Source: an uncultured Prevotella sp. (GTDB taxonomy: Bacteria; Bacteroidota; Bacteroidia; Bacteroidales; Bacteroidaceae). Taken from it: DNA of 15,474 nucleotides. Location: NCBI GenBank assembly GCA_905211345.1, contig CAJMAO010000032.1:1-15474 (forward strand), read 5' to 3'. Every line of letters starts with the position of its first letter. Position 1 is the stretch's first letter. The notes under the pieces were generated by a model. It was given only the letters and a program-made list of their open reading frames with translations. It did no database searches and had not been told where the DNA came from. This document shows positions 6,961-13,927 of this stretch, in pieces. Made by a program: the position numbers and the translations under genes.

Positions 6961-8985
6961 ATGAAAAAGCTGAAATATATATCCATGGCCGTGGCTGCTG
7001 TCGCCGTAGCGTCATGCTCGTTGGACGAGACGAACTACTCAACGATCGACACCGAGGTGGCCTACACGTCAGAGACGGGTTACAACGGCCTTATCAACGC
7101 TTGCTACGAGAACCTGTACTACCTCTACGGCAAGACCGACGGCATCGGCCCGATGGAAATGGGTACCGACCTTTGGAAAATCGGTAGCCGCGACGGTGGC
7201 AACGGAGAGCTTACCAACAACAACAGCAACCTGACAACGCAGACCGGCGTGCTGCGCACCTGCTGGAACGCTCTTTACGCCACGATAGGCTACTGCAACA
7301 CCGCGCTTTACTACCAGTACCACAGCGACGGCTTCACAGCCGACCAGATAAAGGCCAAGGCCGCCGAAGCAAGGTTCATGCGCGCGTTCTCTTATTTCCA
7401 TATTGTCGAGCAGTGGGGTGGTGTCGTTCTCGATACCGTTTCGTTCGCCACGACCGGCGTTCCGGCCGAGATGTGCTACCGTTCGCCTGAGGAAGACTTT
7501 TACAAGGTAATCATTTCAGACCTTAAGATAGCTGTAAACGACCTGCCCGCAACGCAGGGTGAGCGCGGCCGCGTTACTAAGAAAGCCGCCCTTGCCATGC
7601 TGGCCAAGGTTTACATGCAGCGCACGCGCCTTTACGACAAAGGTTCTTCAGAGTATGTTGCCAACGCCGACTCGGCATGGATGTGCGCCACCGAGCTTAT
7701 AGACAACGCCTCCGCTTATGACTGCGGCCTGTATGCCAGCACGGCCGACCGCAGCGGTAACTCGATAGCTTGGGACGACGAGAACAACAAGGACAACGAC
7801 GAGTTCCTCTTTATCGAGGCCGTAGACCATGCCAACGGTTACAACCCCGAGGGCTGGAACCGCGGGCGTACGCGCCAGTACTACATGATGAGCATATCGT
7901 CGCAGGCCCAGTATTTCGGCATCCAAGCCTCTGGCATACGCTACGGGCGCGACAACGCGAAGGTTTGGTCGCCCACTTACTGGCTGCTCCACGAGTGTTT
8001 CGACCCGCGCCAGCAGAAGTCGATACCTGACTTCAACAACGGCGAGTTGCAGAAACTGGCCAAGAATCCTAACGATTTCACGCCTGACACACGCTTCGAG
8101 GACGCTTTCTATTACAAGTATTACTCGGCAATGACCGTTATGCTTTCTAATGATGTGGCCACACGCTATAAAAAGAATATCACCGAATATGAACAACGTG
8201 ATGAAAACGGTGATATTGTGAAGGACGAAAACGGCAATCCTGTAATGCTCCCTTCACCCATCAACAGCATAGCCAAGCGTCGCATCGCCAACGCTGGAAT
8301 GAAGGGCAGCGAGTTGGACATACAGTTCCCCGGACTCAACTATTACGCCAGCGGAGCAGGCGCGGGCAACACCTATGAGCGTGAAGACGTAGACGACGCG
8401 CTTGGCGTGTTCACCCCCAACTGGGAGCTTGACACCCTGAAGACCTGCCTCAATAAGCGTCTCTGCCTCGGCATCACCGACTATTTCAATACCAAACCTG
8501 AGAGCGAGGACATGGATCCTGAGTACACATACTTCCGCAGCACGTTCCCGTCTTTCAAGAAGTTCAGCTGCTTCAAGTACGCTTACACCAACCAGTACGT
8601 GATGTGCGATATTCCAATCATCCGCCTCACCGACATCTACCTGATAGCAGCCGAGGCCGCGCTGGCCAAGGGCGTGCCTGCCGAGGGCCTGCCTTATCTT
8701 AACGCGGTGCGCCGCCACGCCGCCCGCTCAGGCGACGCAGCCGAGATGGAAGTTTCTGACTACGACCTCGACTTCCTCGTAAAGGAGCGCGCCCGCGAGC
8801 TTTGCGGCGAGCAGTGGCGCTGGTACGACCTGAAGCGCATGGGCTACCTGCGTGCCGACTACTTGGTAGACAAGCACAAGAACCCATACATCTCGTTCGA
8901 GGAGAAGAACCTCGTGCGCCCGATACCGCAGGAGTTCCTCGACCAGATAGCCAACGCCGACGAGTTCGGTACCAACGGATATTGA
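6961..8985 (+). CDS. SusD/RagB-family surface glycan-binding lipoprotein
   Basis: A 674-residue lipoprotein that forms the lid of the SusC transporter and captures glycan at the cell surface. Residues 1-18 are a lipoprotein signal peptide. The lipobox VASC places the lipidated cysteine at 19, followed by SLDE, an acidic stretch of the kind that directs lipoproteins to the Bacteroidetes cell surface. The helical repeat core is recognisable (AAEARFMRAFSYFHIVEQWGG, 134-154; TKKAALAMLAKVYMQRTRLY, 206-225). The conserved C-terminal region is also clear (RLTDIYLIAAEAAL at 555-568, NAVRRHA, FLVKERARELCGEQWRWYDL). It is longer than many SusD proteins. The stretch about 385-480 contains acidic, Asn/Gly-rich sequence (DENGDIVKDENGNP, 414-427), and the DNA around 8140-8240 is more AT-rich than its surroundings. 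Ligand (pectic oligosaccharide) is inferred. Confidence 0.95.
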   Translation: MKKLKYISMAVAAVAVASCSLDETNYSTIDTEVAYTSETGYNGLINACYENLYYLYGKTDGIGPMEMGTDLWKIGSRDGGNGELTNNNSNLTTQTGVLRTCWNALYATIGYCNTALYYQYHSDGFTADQIKAKAAEARFMRAFSYFHIVEQWGGVVLDTVSFATTGVPAEMCYRSPEEDFYKVIISDLKIAVNDLPATQGERGRVTKKAALAMLAKVYMQRTRLYDKGSSEYVANADSAWMCATELIDNASAYDCGLYASTADRSGNSIAWDDENNKDNDEFLFIEAVDHANGYNPEGWNRGRTRQYYMMSISSQAQYFGIQASGIRYGRDNAKVWSPTYWLLHECFDPRQQKSIPDFNNGELQKLAKNPNDFTPDTRFEDAFYYKYYSAMTVMLSNDVATRYKKNITEYEQRDENGDIVKDENGNPVMLPSPINSIAKRRIANAGMKGSELDIQFPGLNYYASGAGAGNTYEREDVDDALGVFTPNWELDTLKTCLNKRLCLGITDYFNTKPESEDMDPEYTYFRSTFPSFKKFSCFKYAYTNQYVMCDIPIIRLTDIYLIAAEAALAKGVPAEGLPYLNAVRRHAARSGDAAEMEVSDYDLDFLVKERARELCGEQWRWYDLKRMGYLRADYLVDKHKNPYISFEEKNLVRPIPQEFLDQIANADEFGTNGY

Positions 8986-9016
8986 TATTTTGAAGGAGTA
9001 ACTGAGTTAAGGATGT

Positions 9017-9112
9017 AAAGGAGTAAAGTAGGAATGTATGGTTATGACGAGTGTCAATGTATGCCCATCGTGTGTATGCGCATGACATTCCTACTTCTCT
9101 CCTTACTCCTTT
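9017..9112. repeat. Structured spacer after susD (imperfect stem-loop)
   Basis: Positions 9026-9037 (aagtaggaatgt) pair perfectly with 9085-9096. Beyond a 6-nt bulge (9097-9102), 9017-9025 (aaaggagta) pairs with 9104-9112. The result is about 21 bp enclosing a 47-nt loop. Several aaggag-type units occur here (8993-8998, 9018-9023), with complementary ctcctt units at 9107-9120. The stem lies between susD and the gene at 9173 and has no T-tract typical of a terminator. It may stabilise the susCD transcript 3' end or attenuate read-through into the next gene; that role is inferred. A tandem acaatttaa repeat (9151-9168) precedes the next ATG. Confidence 0.5.
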
Positions 9113-9172
9113 CCTCCTTTACTGCTGACGAATATAACCTTTATTTATTAACAATTTAAACAATTTAAAGCA

Positions 9173-10006
9173 ATGAAAAAGTTATTACTCTCAGCCGCCC
9201 TGTTGATGGGCGCGGTGTCTATGCAGGCACAGATCCTCACCGAAGTTGAGGAAAACACTTACGCTATTACAGCCACATTGGAAGACCTCAAGGCCGCTTA
9301 CGATGAAAGTTATTTCACACAGCTTGGCGAATCAGGCATCACATTTGAGGATGGCGCGGTTATTTTTGAGAACGAAGACCTTACAATCTCAAGCGTTCAG
9401 CGCAGCTACTGGTGGATTTCTGGCGGCAAGCTGAGCAACATCAAGGCCGACTTCCCCAACTACACAGGCTACGTTAACCTCGGTTCAAACCTTGCCGACA
9501 ACAAATGGACTCAAAACACTCCTGTTGTTTTCTTCCTTTCTGAGTGCTGGCAGGAGTGGCAGTCAATACTGAAGGTTGTGCCCAAGAAGGCCGGTAAACT
9601 GAGCTTCGGCGTTTACGCAGGCGACAACACCCGTTCAATAGGTATCTTCAACGAGGCCACCGAGGCTGAGATGAACGAGGGTTACCTTGGCGAGTTCAAG
9701 GGCATTACCGACTTCCGCAACGACGGTGAGAACGGCACTGTAGCCAATGCTCCCGCTTATGTAGAGGCTGACGTTGAGGCCGGCAAGACATACGGTCTGC
9801 TCGGTGGCGGCGCTAAGAACCTCTGCCTCCACCAGATTAAGTTCGTGCCCACAGACGGCGGTACAGGCATCACCAATGTTGACGCTCAGGCGGAGAAGAC
9901 CGTAGAGGCTTACTACACACTCGACGGCACACGCGTAAGCACCCCGGCTAAGGGCATCTACATCGTTAAGTACAGCGACGGTACAGCTAAGAAGGTGGTT
10001 AAATAA
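9173..10006 (+). CDS. Small secreted protein with sorting-like C-terminus, candidate pectin-binding protein
   Basis: I do not recognise the family of this 277-residue protein. Residues 1-19 are a signal peptide (MKKLLLSAALLMGAVSMQA before Q20); there is no lipobox cysteine. The middle, about 55-226, alternates short beta-strand-like segments with aromatic residues (SYWWISGG at 78-85, SECWQEWQ at 123-130, KLSFGVYAG at 142-150, NLCLHQIKFVP at 216-226). This could be one beta-sandwich domain of carbohydrate-binding type. After a TDGGTGITNV linker (227-236), residues 243-277 form a short C-terminal domain (AYYTLDGTRV ... KGIYIVKY ... AKKVVK) like those ending the lyases. It follows susD, the position where many such loci encode a surface glycan-binding protein, but those are usually lipoproteins. 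A terminator hairpin follows at 10042. Binding function is a guess from position and composition. Confidence 0.85.
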   Translation: MKKLLLSAALLMGAVSMQAQILTEVEENTYAITATLEDLKAAYDESYFTQLGESGITFEDGAVIFENEDLTISSVQRSYWWISGGKLSNIKADFPNYTGYVNLGSNLADNKWTQNTPVVFFLSECWQEWQSILKVVPKKAGKLSFGVYAGDNTRSIGIFNEATEAEMNEGYLGEFKGITDFRNDGENGTVANAPAYVEADVEAGKTYGLLGGGAKNLCLHQIKFVPTDGGTGITNVDAQAEKTVEAYYTLDGTRVSTPAKGIYIVKYSDGTAKKVVK

Positions 10007-10041
10007 TCCACCTGCGTAACAGCTTGACTTACAACACGTTA

Positions 10042-10080
10042 TAAAAGGCGGCCTTTTGGCTTGCAAAAGGCCGCCTTTTA
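10042..10080 (+). terminator. Perfect hairpin ending block 1, with an extra arm array behind it
   Basis: A 17-bp perfect stem (10042-10058 with 10064-10080) encloses the 5-nt loop gcttg. It starts 35 bp after the stop of the gene at 9173. T-runs form part of the stem rather than a free tail. Further related arms follow (10086-10116, containing cacggcctttt and ggccaaaaagccg), so alternative pairings are possible. The same hairpin-plus-arms arrangement recurs at 15338-15396. Confidence 0.75.
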
Positions 10081-10123
10081 CACTGCAAAACACGGCCTTT
10101 TACAGGCCAAAAAGCCGTCAACA

Positions 10124-10391
10124 GGCTTTTCGGAATTAAAAAGTAACAATTAAAAGTTAAACCACGTTCCGGCGGAAAGACATCTTACGGAACATAAAAA
10201 AGCTAATTAGTTCCGGCGGGTTTGCAATCCGGCGGAATATTGGAAGCGGATTTGCAATCCGCGAAAGATGTTTGAATTACTGTAAATGTGTGGATTACAA
10301 ATCCGCGATTATTCTGTGCCGGATTGCAAATCCGTCACAACCCGGCTTTTCGGAATAAAAAAATAACAATTAAAAATTAAACAGCGTTCCG
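10124..10391. repeat. 48-bp direct repeat flanking a palindrome-rich island
   Basis: Positions 10124-10171 and 10344-10391 align without gaps, with 43 of 48 bases identical, offset by 220 bp. Both begin ggcttttcggaat and end with gttccg. Between them is non-coding DNA containing further ttccggcgg copies (around 10168, 10211 and 10228) and the GGATT palindromes listed separately. It could be a duplication or the footprint of a small insertion. Confidence 0.8.
10219..10334. repeat. Four short palindromes of the GGATT-nnn-AATCC type
   Basis: Three clear copies are gcggatttgcaatccgc (10246-10262), ggattacaaatcc (10292-10304) and cggattgcaaatccg (10320-10334). Each has a 5-7-bp arm and a 3-nt loop. 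A fourth, degenerate copy, gggtttgcaatccg, lies at 10218-10231. They are spaced irregularly within about 115 bp. They resemble interspersed palindromic repeats; a protein-binding role upstream of block 2 is possible but not shown. Confidence 0.7.
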
Positions 10392-10443
10392 ATAACTCAG
10401 CCGCAACCCTGAATTTGAAAATAATGATTAAATACGATATAGC

Positions 10444-11997
10444 ATGATGAAAATCTTTACCCCAAAGCAAATTACCACATTAACATTCGCCCTCGCGCTG
10501 TCAGCGTCGGCACAACTTACCGCCCAAACGGCCTTCATGAAGGTGGTAGCAGCCGACGGCTCTGGCGACTACACCACGGTGCAGGCCGCCGTAGACGCCG
10601 CTCCCAAGGACGGCACGCGCACGCTGATATTCATCCGCGACGGTTTTTATAAAGAGCAAATCGACATTCCGCAGGGTGCCGTGATTTCGCTGATTGGCGA
10701 AAGCCAGGACGGCACCGTGCTCTCGCACGACCTGTCGCACACCACTGACGGCGGCATTTACGAGGACGCTTCGGAAACATCCACGCTCTACATCGACGGC
10801 CTTGACTTTTACGGCGACAACTTCACGACGCAGAACACCGTAGGCCCTAGCGGCGGCCAGGCCGAGTGCTTCACCGTGGCAAGCGACCGCGCCACGCTGC
10901 GCCACGTCAACCTGAAGGCCAACCAAGACGGAGTGCGCTTCTTTACCGAGTCACGCAGTTACCTGAAAGACTGCTACATAGAGGGCACTGTCGACTATGT
11001 GTACGACAGTGGCATTGCATTTATTGACGATTGCGTGATAAAGCAGCTTCGCGGCGGTTACATCACCGCACCCGGCAACTGCTACGCCGCCGTGCCCCGC
11101 ACCACGGCCTCCAAGCTGGTGGGGCAGGCGCGCATCTTCGGTCTCGGCATATTCTTCCGCGGCTGCCGCCTTGTCTATGACGCAGACAAGGTGAGCGAGA
11201 ACAGTTCTTACCTCGGCCGCAACTGGGGAAAGACCAATTGCGCCGCCTATTTCCTTAACTGCTACATGGACAAGCACATCAAGCCCGAGGGCTGGCAGAA
11301 AATGAGCGACACGCCCGAGAACGCCATCTACCTTGGCGAATACGGCTCGATGGACCTTGACGGCAACCCCGTGGACGTGTCGCAGCGCGTAAGCTGGGCC
11401 ATGACCGAAGACCCCGACCACAAGCAGCCGTCGCAATACATTGACAAGCGCGTAGTAGACAACATCTTCGCCATGGACTTCGTGTTCGCGTTCGCCAACG
11501 AGCAGCGCGACAATAAGTTGGGCGACTTTGACCCGCTGCCCCTCGTAGAGCCTGCCGCCGCGCCCTCGTCGTTCACCGCTAAGGGCGGACAGCTCTCGTG
11601 GACGGCCAGCGACGGTGTTGCCGGATACGTCATATACAAGAATGGCGCATACCTTGCCAACGTCACGGAAACGTCATACACCGACGCCACAGGCACCGAT
11701 GCCGACCGCTACACCTTGCGCACCGTCACCCCTACGGGCTGCTTAGGCGCGGAAGTTACCGGCACGGCCACTGGTTTATGCCATGTAACCGCCGACGACC
11801 TGAAGATATATACCACTCGTTACGGTGTCAGCTGGAACCGCACGGCCACGGCTACGCTCTACTCTGTCAGAGGCGAAGCTCTAGTAAGCCGCACGGGCAT
11901 GAGCATCGATTGGGGCCGCCAGCCTAAGGGCGTGTACATCCTTCGCCTCGCCTTTGCCGACGGCACGAGCCTTACACGCAAAGTTGTGAAAAAGTAA
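10444..11997 (+). CDS. Secreted pectinesterase, carbohydrate esterase family 8
   Basis: A 517-residue exported enzyme predicted to hydrolyse methyl esters of homogalacturonan, giving pectate and methanol. The signal peptide covers about residues 1-28. The CE8 beta-helix spans about 32-360 and keeps the family's key positions: GFYKE (67-71), GGQAE with Q139, QD at 161-162 (catalytic acid D162), GTVDY with D184 (nucleophile) and LGRNW with R259 and W261. Family motifs vary: QDTL is QDGV and DFIFG is DYVYD. A fibronectin III-like domain follows (about 371-440, SWTASDGVAGYVIYKNG), then a sorting-like C-terminus (450-517, ATLYSVRGEAL ... KGVYIL ... TRKVVKK). The start is either 10444 or the adjacent ATG at 10447. 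It leads block 2; the second lyase starts 28 bp after its stop, so de-esterification and lysis are coupled genetically. Confidence 0.94.
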   Translation: MMKIFTPKQITTLTFALALSASAQLTAQTAFMKVVAADGSGDYTTVQAAVDAAPKDGTRTLIFIRDGFYKEQIDIPQGAVISLIGESQDGTVLSHDLSHTTDGGIYEDASETSTLYIDGLDFYGDNFTTQNTVGPSGGQAECFTVASDRATLRHVNLKANQDGVRFFTESRSYLKDCYIEGTVDYVYDSGIAFIDDCVIKQLRGGYITAPGNCYAAVPRTTASKLVGQARIFGLGIFFRGCRLVYDADKVSENSSYLGRNWGKTNCAAYFLNCYMDKHIKPEGWQKMSDTPENAIYLGEYGSMDLDGNPVDVSQRVSWAMTEDPDHKQPSQYIDKRVVDNIFAMDFVFAFANEQRDNKLGDFDPLPLVEPAAAPSSFTAKGGQLSWTASDGVAGYVIYKNGAYLANVTETSYTDATGTDADRYTLRTVTPTGCLGAEVTGTATGLCHVTADDLKIYTTRYGVSWNRTATATLYSVRGEALVSRTGMSIDWGRQPKGVYILRLAFADGTSLTRKVVKK

Positions 11998-12025
11998 AGC
12001 AATAATAATTTCTAATAACATAATC

Positions 12026-13894
12026 ATGAAACCTAATCTTTTTGTTACAATCCTTGCGCTCGGCCTCGCTTCATCGGCCGCGGCGCAAGACGATGTGAGA
12101 GGCACTACTGTCACCGATGGCAATTACGCCTATCCCACCGCGACCCAAAACATCCCAGCATTCCCTACGGCGGTAGGGTTTGGAAAATACACCACAGGCG
12201 GCCGCGGGGGTCATGTTGTAAGAGTGACTAATCTTCTTGACGACGTAGACAACCCGCCAGAGGGCAGTCTGCGTTGGGCGGTTAATCAGTATCCGGGCGA
12301 GCCGGTGACGGTAGTTTTCGACGTGTCGGGATGGATTTACCTCAAGGATGTGCTTGAGGTGAAGCACAAGGGAGGCATCACCATCGCCGGGCAGACGGCT
12401 CCGGGCGAGGGCATCACGCTCTATCCGAGGGGTATAAGTTTCAACCACGCCTCGGTGAAAGACGACAACGGCGACCCTGACCTGAACGTGAACGCCATAG
12501 TGCGCAACATCCGCGTGCGCTGCGGCAGCCGCGCATGGGACGGCTCGATGCTCGACGTGGAGAACCCTGAACAGAGCCTCGGCATGGAGAACGCTTACAA
12601 CGTGATAATAGACCACTGCACCTTCGGATGGTCGGGCGAGGAACTTTGCACCAACAGTTCTTCTTTCTTCCAGACCTTCTCGTACAACATCTTCCATGAA
12701 GGGCTTTACGACGCGGGCCACAAGAAAGGCTCACGAGGCTACGGTGTGTGTTGGGGCGGAGGCGCAAGCACGTTCACCCACAACCTGCTGGCCCACAACC
12801 TGCGCCGCTCGCCGCGCTTCGCCGCCTCGGTGGATTACGACTTCCTGACGTATTTCGAGTTCGTAAACAACGTCAATTACAACTGGTGCGGCACCGGCCT
12901 TGGCAGCTACGGCGGCGACAACAAGGGCACTTCGCCGCGCTATACGGGTTATCTGGCCAACGTGATGAACAACTACTGGCGCACGGGACCGGCCACCCAC
13001 GTCATCGATGCGAAAAATCAGACGTTCACAAACCTCGGCGGAGGCACGAAGTCTTCATACTTCCACTTCTCCGGGAACAAGATGGACAGACGCGACGATT
13101 TTACCAACGACAACTCGCTTTGCGTGACCGTAGACGACAAGGTACACCTTATGGACGAGGTGCTCGTGCCCACCCACTTCTTCCCCGAATACACGTTTGA
13201 CATCAAGGCGTACACACTTATAGACGAAAACCTGCAGACCGCCGACGAGGCTCTTGCCGACGTGCTGGCCAACGCGGGCTGCATCGTGCGCGACGAGATA
13301 GAAAAGCGCGTTATCGAAGAAATCCGCACGCAGACCGCGACGTATGGAGGCCATTGGAACAACAACGGCACTTACGGCATAATAGACGACCCGACAGATG
13401 CCGAAATGGTGCTTAACGACGACGGAACGACCACGTGCAGCACCGCCCTTCCGAGCGAGACACGCCCTGAAGGGTGGGACACCGACGGCGACGGAATGCC
13501 CGACGAGTGGGAGAGGGCCAACGGCTTCAACCCTGCCGACGCCTCCGACGGCAACCATATCAACGCCGAGGGCTACACGGCGTTGGAGAAATACCTTGCA
13601 AGCCTTATGGGTGAGGAGATAAACGGGGAGTTCGGCTCTGCCACGTCTATCCGCACCGAGCACGCCGTTAAGTTCGACGTGACGGTTGACGGCTCGACGA
13701 TCAACGTTACGAGCGAGGCCGACGTGTGTGAGCTTCACGTGTTCGACTCGATGGGTTGCTGCCGCTTAGTGTCCGGTTTGCAGCGCGGCGAAAACACCGT
13801 TGACACCTCCCAGTTAGGCAGCGGCGTGTATATCGTGTGGGTGACTGATACCAAGGGTTACCGCAACGCAAAGAAAGTGATGATAAATAGATGA
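12026..13894 (+). CDS. Second secreted pectate lyase, PL1-type
   Basis: A 622-residue paralogue of the lyase at 1816, predicted to cleave de-esterified homogalacturonan. The signal peptide is residues 1-20 (SSAAA before Q21). The lyase domain covers about 41-445: QNIPAFPTAVGFGKYTTGGRGG (41-62), AGQTAPGEGITLYPR (121-135), IDHCTFGWSGEE (195-206, probable calcium site), RSPR (261-264, probable catalytic arginine region). TDGDGMPDEW (486-495) is a thrombospondin type 3-like calcium motif. A sorting-like C-terminus occupies about 540-622 (LHVFDSMG ... GVYIVWV ... KKVMI). Compared with the first copy it has an insert after ISFNH (about 141-155) and extra cysteines. It sits 28 bp behind the pectinesterase and 33 bp ahead of the GLUG gene, in an apparent operon. 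The two lyases may differ in substrate length or methylation preference; nothing in the sequence settles this. Confidence 0.9.
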   Translation: MKPNLFVTILALGLASSAAAQDDVRGTTVTDGNYAYPTATQNIPAFPTAVGFGKYTTGGRGGHVVRVTNLLDDVDNPPEGSLRWAVNQYPGEPVTVVFDVSGWIYLKDVLEVKHKGGITIAGQTAPGEGITLYPRGISFNHASVKDDNGDPDLNVNAIVRNIRVRCGSRAWDGSMLDVENPEQSLGMENAYNVIIDHCTFGWSGEELCTNSSSFFQTFSYNIFHEGLYDAGHKKGSRGYGVCWGGGASTFTHNLLAHNLRRSPRFAASVDYDFLTYFEFVNNVNYNWCGTGLGSYGGDNKGTSPRYTGYLANVMNNYWRTGPATHVIDAKNQTFTNLGGGTKSSYFHFSGNKMDRRDDFTNDNSLCVTVDDKVHLMDEVLVPTHFFPEYTFDIKAYTLIDENLQTADEALADVLANAGCIVRDEIEKRVIEEIRTQTATYGGHWNNNGTYGIIDDPTDAEMVLNDDGTTTCSTALPSETRPEGWDTDGDGMPDEWERANGFNPADASDGNHINAEGYTALEKYLASLMGEEINGEFGSATSIRTEHAVKFDVTVDGSTINVTSEADVCELHVFDSMGCCRLVSGLQRGENTVDTSQLGSGVYIVWVTDTKGYRNAKKVMINR

Positions 13895-13927
13895 TTAACT
13901 AACAAACAATCCAAAAACTATTAAATT

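Larger units (their letters stand above)
10007..10443. other. 437-bp non-coding spacer between the two gene blocks
   Basis: No convincing coding sequence is present. From left to right it holds the terminator-like hairpin at 10042-10080 with a trailing arm array to about 10116, and the first copy of a 48-bp direct repeat (10124-10171). Next come a set of four small palindromes (10219-10334) and the second copy of the direct repeat (10344-10391). The last 50 bp are AT-rich and precede the pectinesterase ATG. A near-match to the -7 box, tgaatttg at 10410-10417, could be part of a promoter for block 2; it deviates from TAnnTTTG at one position. Confidence 0.7.

Noticed and set aside
8990..9010. 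aaggag sequence as a Shine-Dalgarno site for a small gene after susD
   Set aside because: No suitable ATG-led frame follows within range, and the other genes here use A-rich leaders without such a site.
10219..10334. Possible CRISPR array
   Set aside because: The units are short palindromes of differing sequence with irregular spacing, without repeats of 24-40 bp or spacers of constant length.
13398..13622. 74-codon + strand frame inside the second lyase gene
   Set aside because: It is an out-of-frame Thr/Arg/Pro-rich shadow of the calcium-motif region and has no independent signals.
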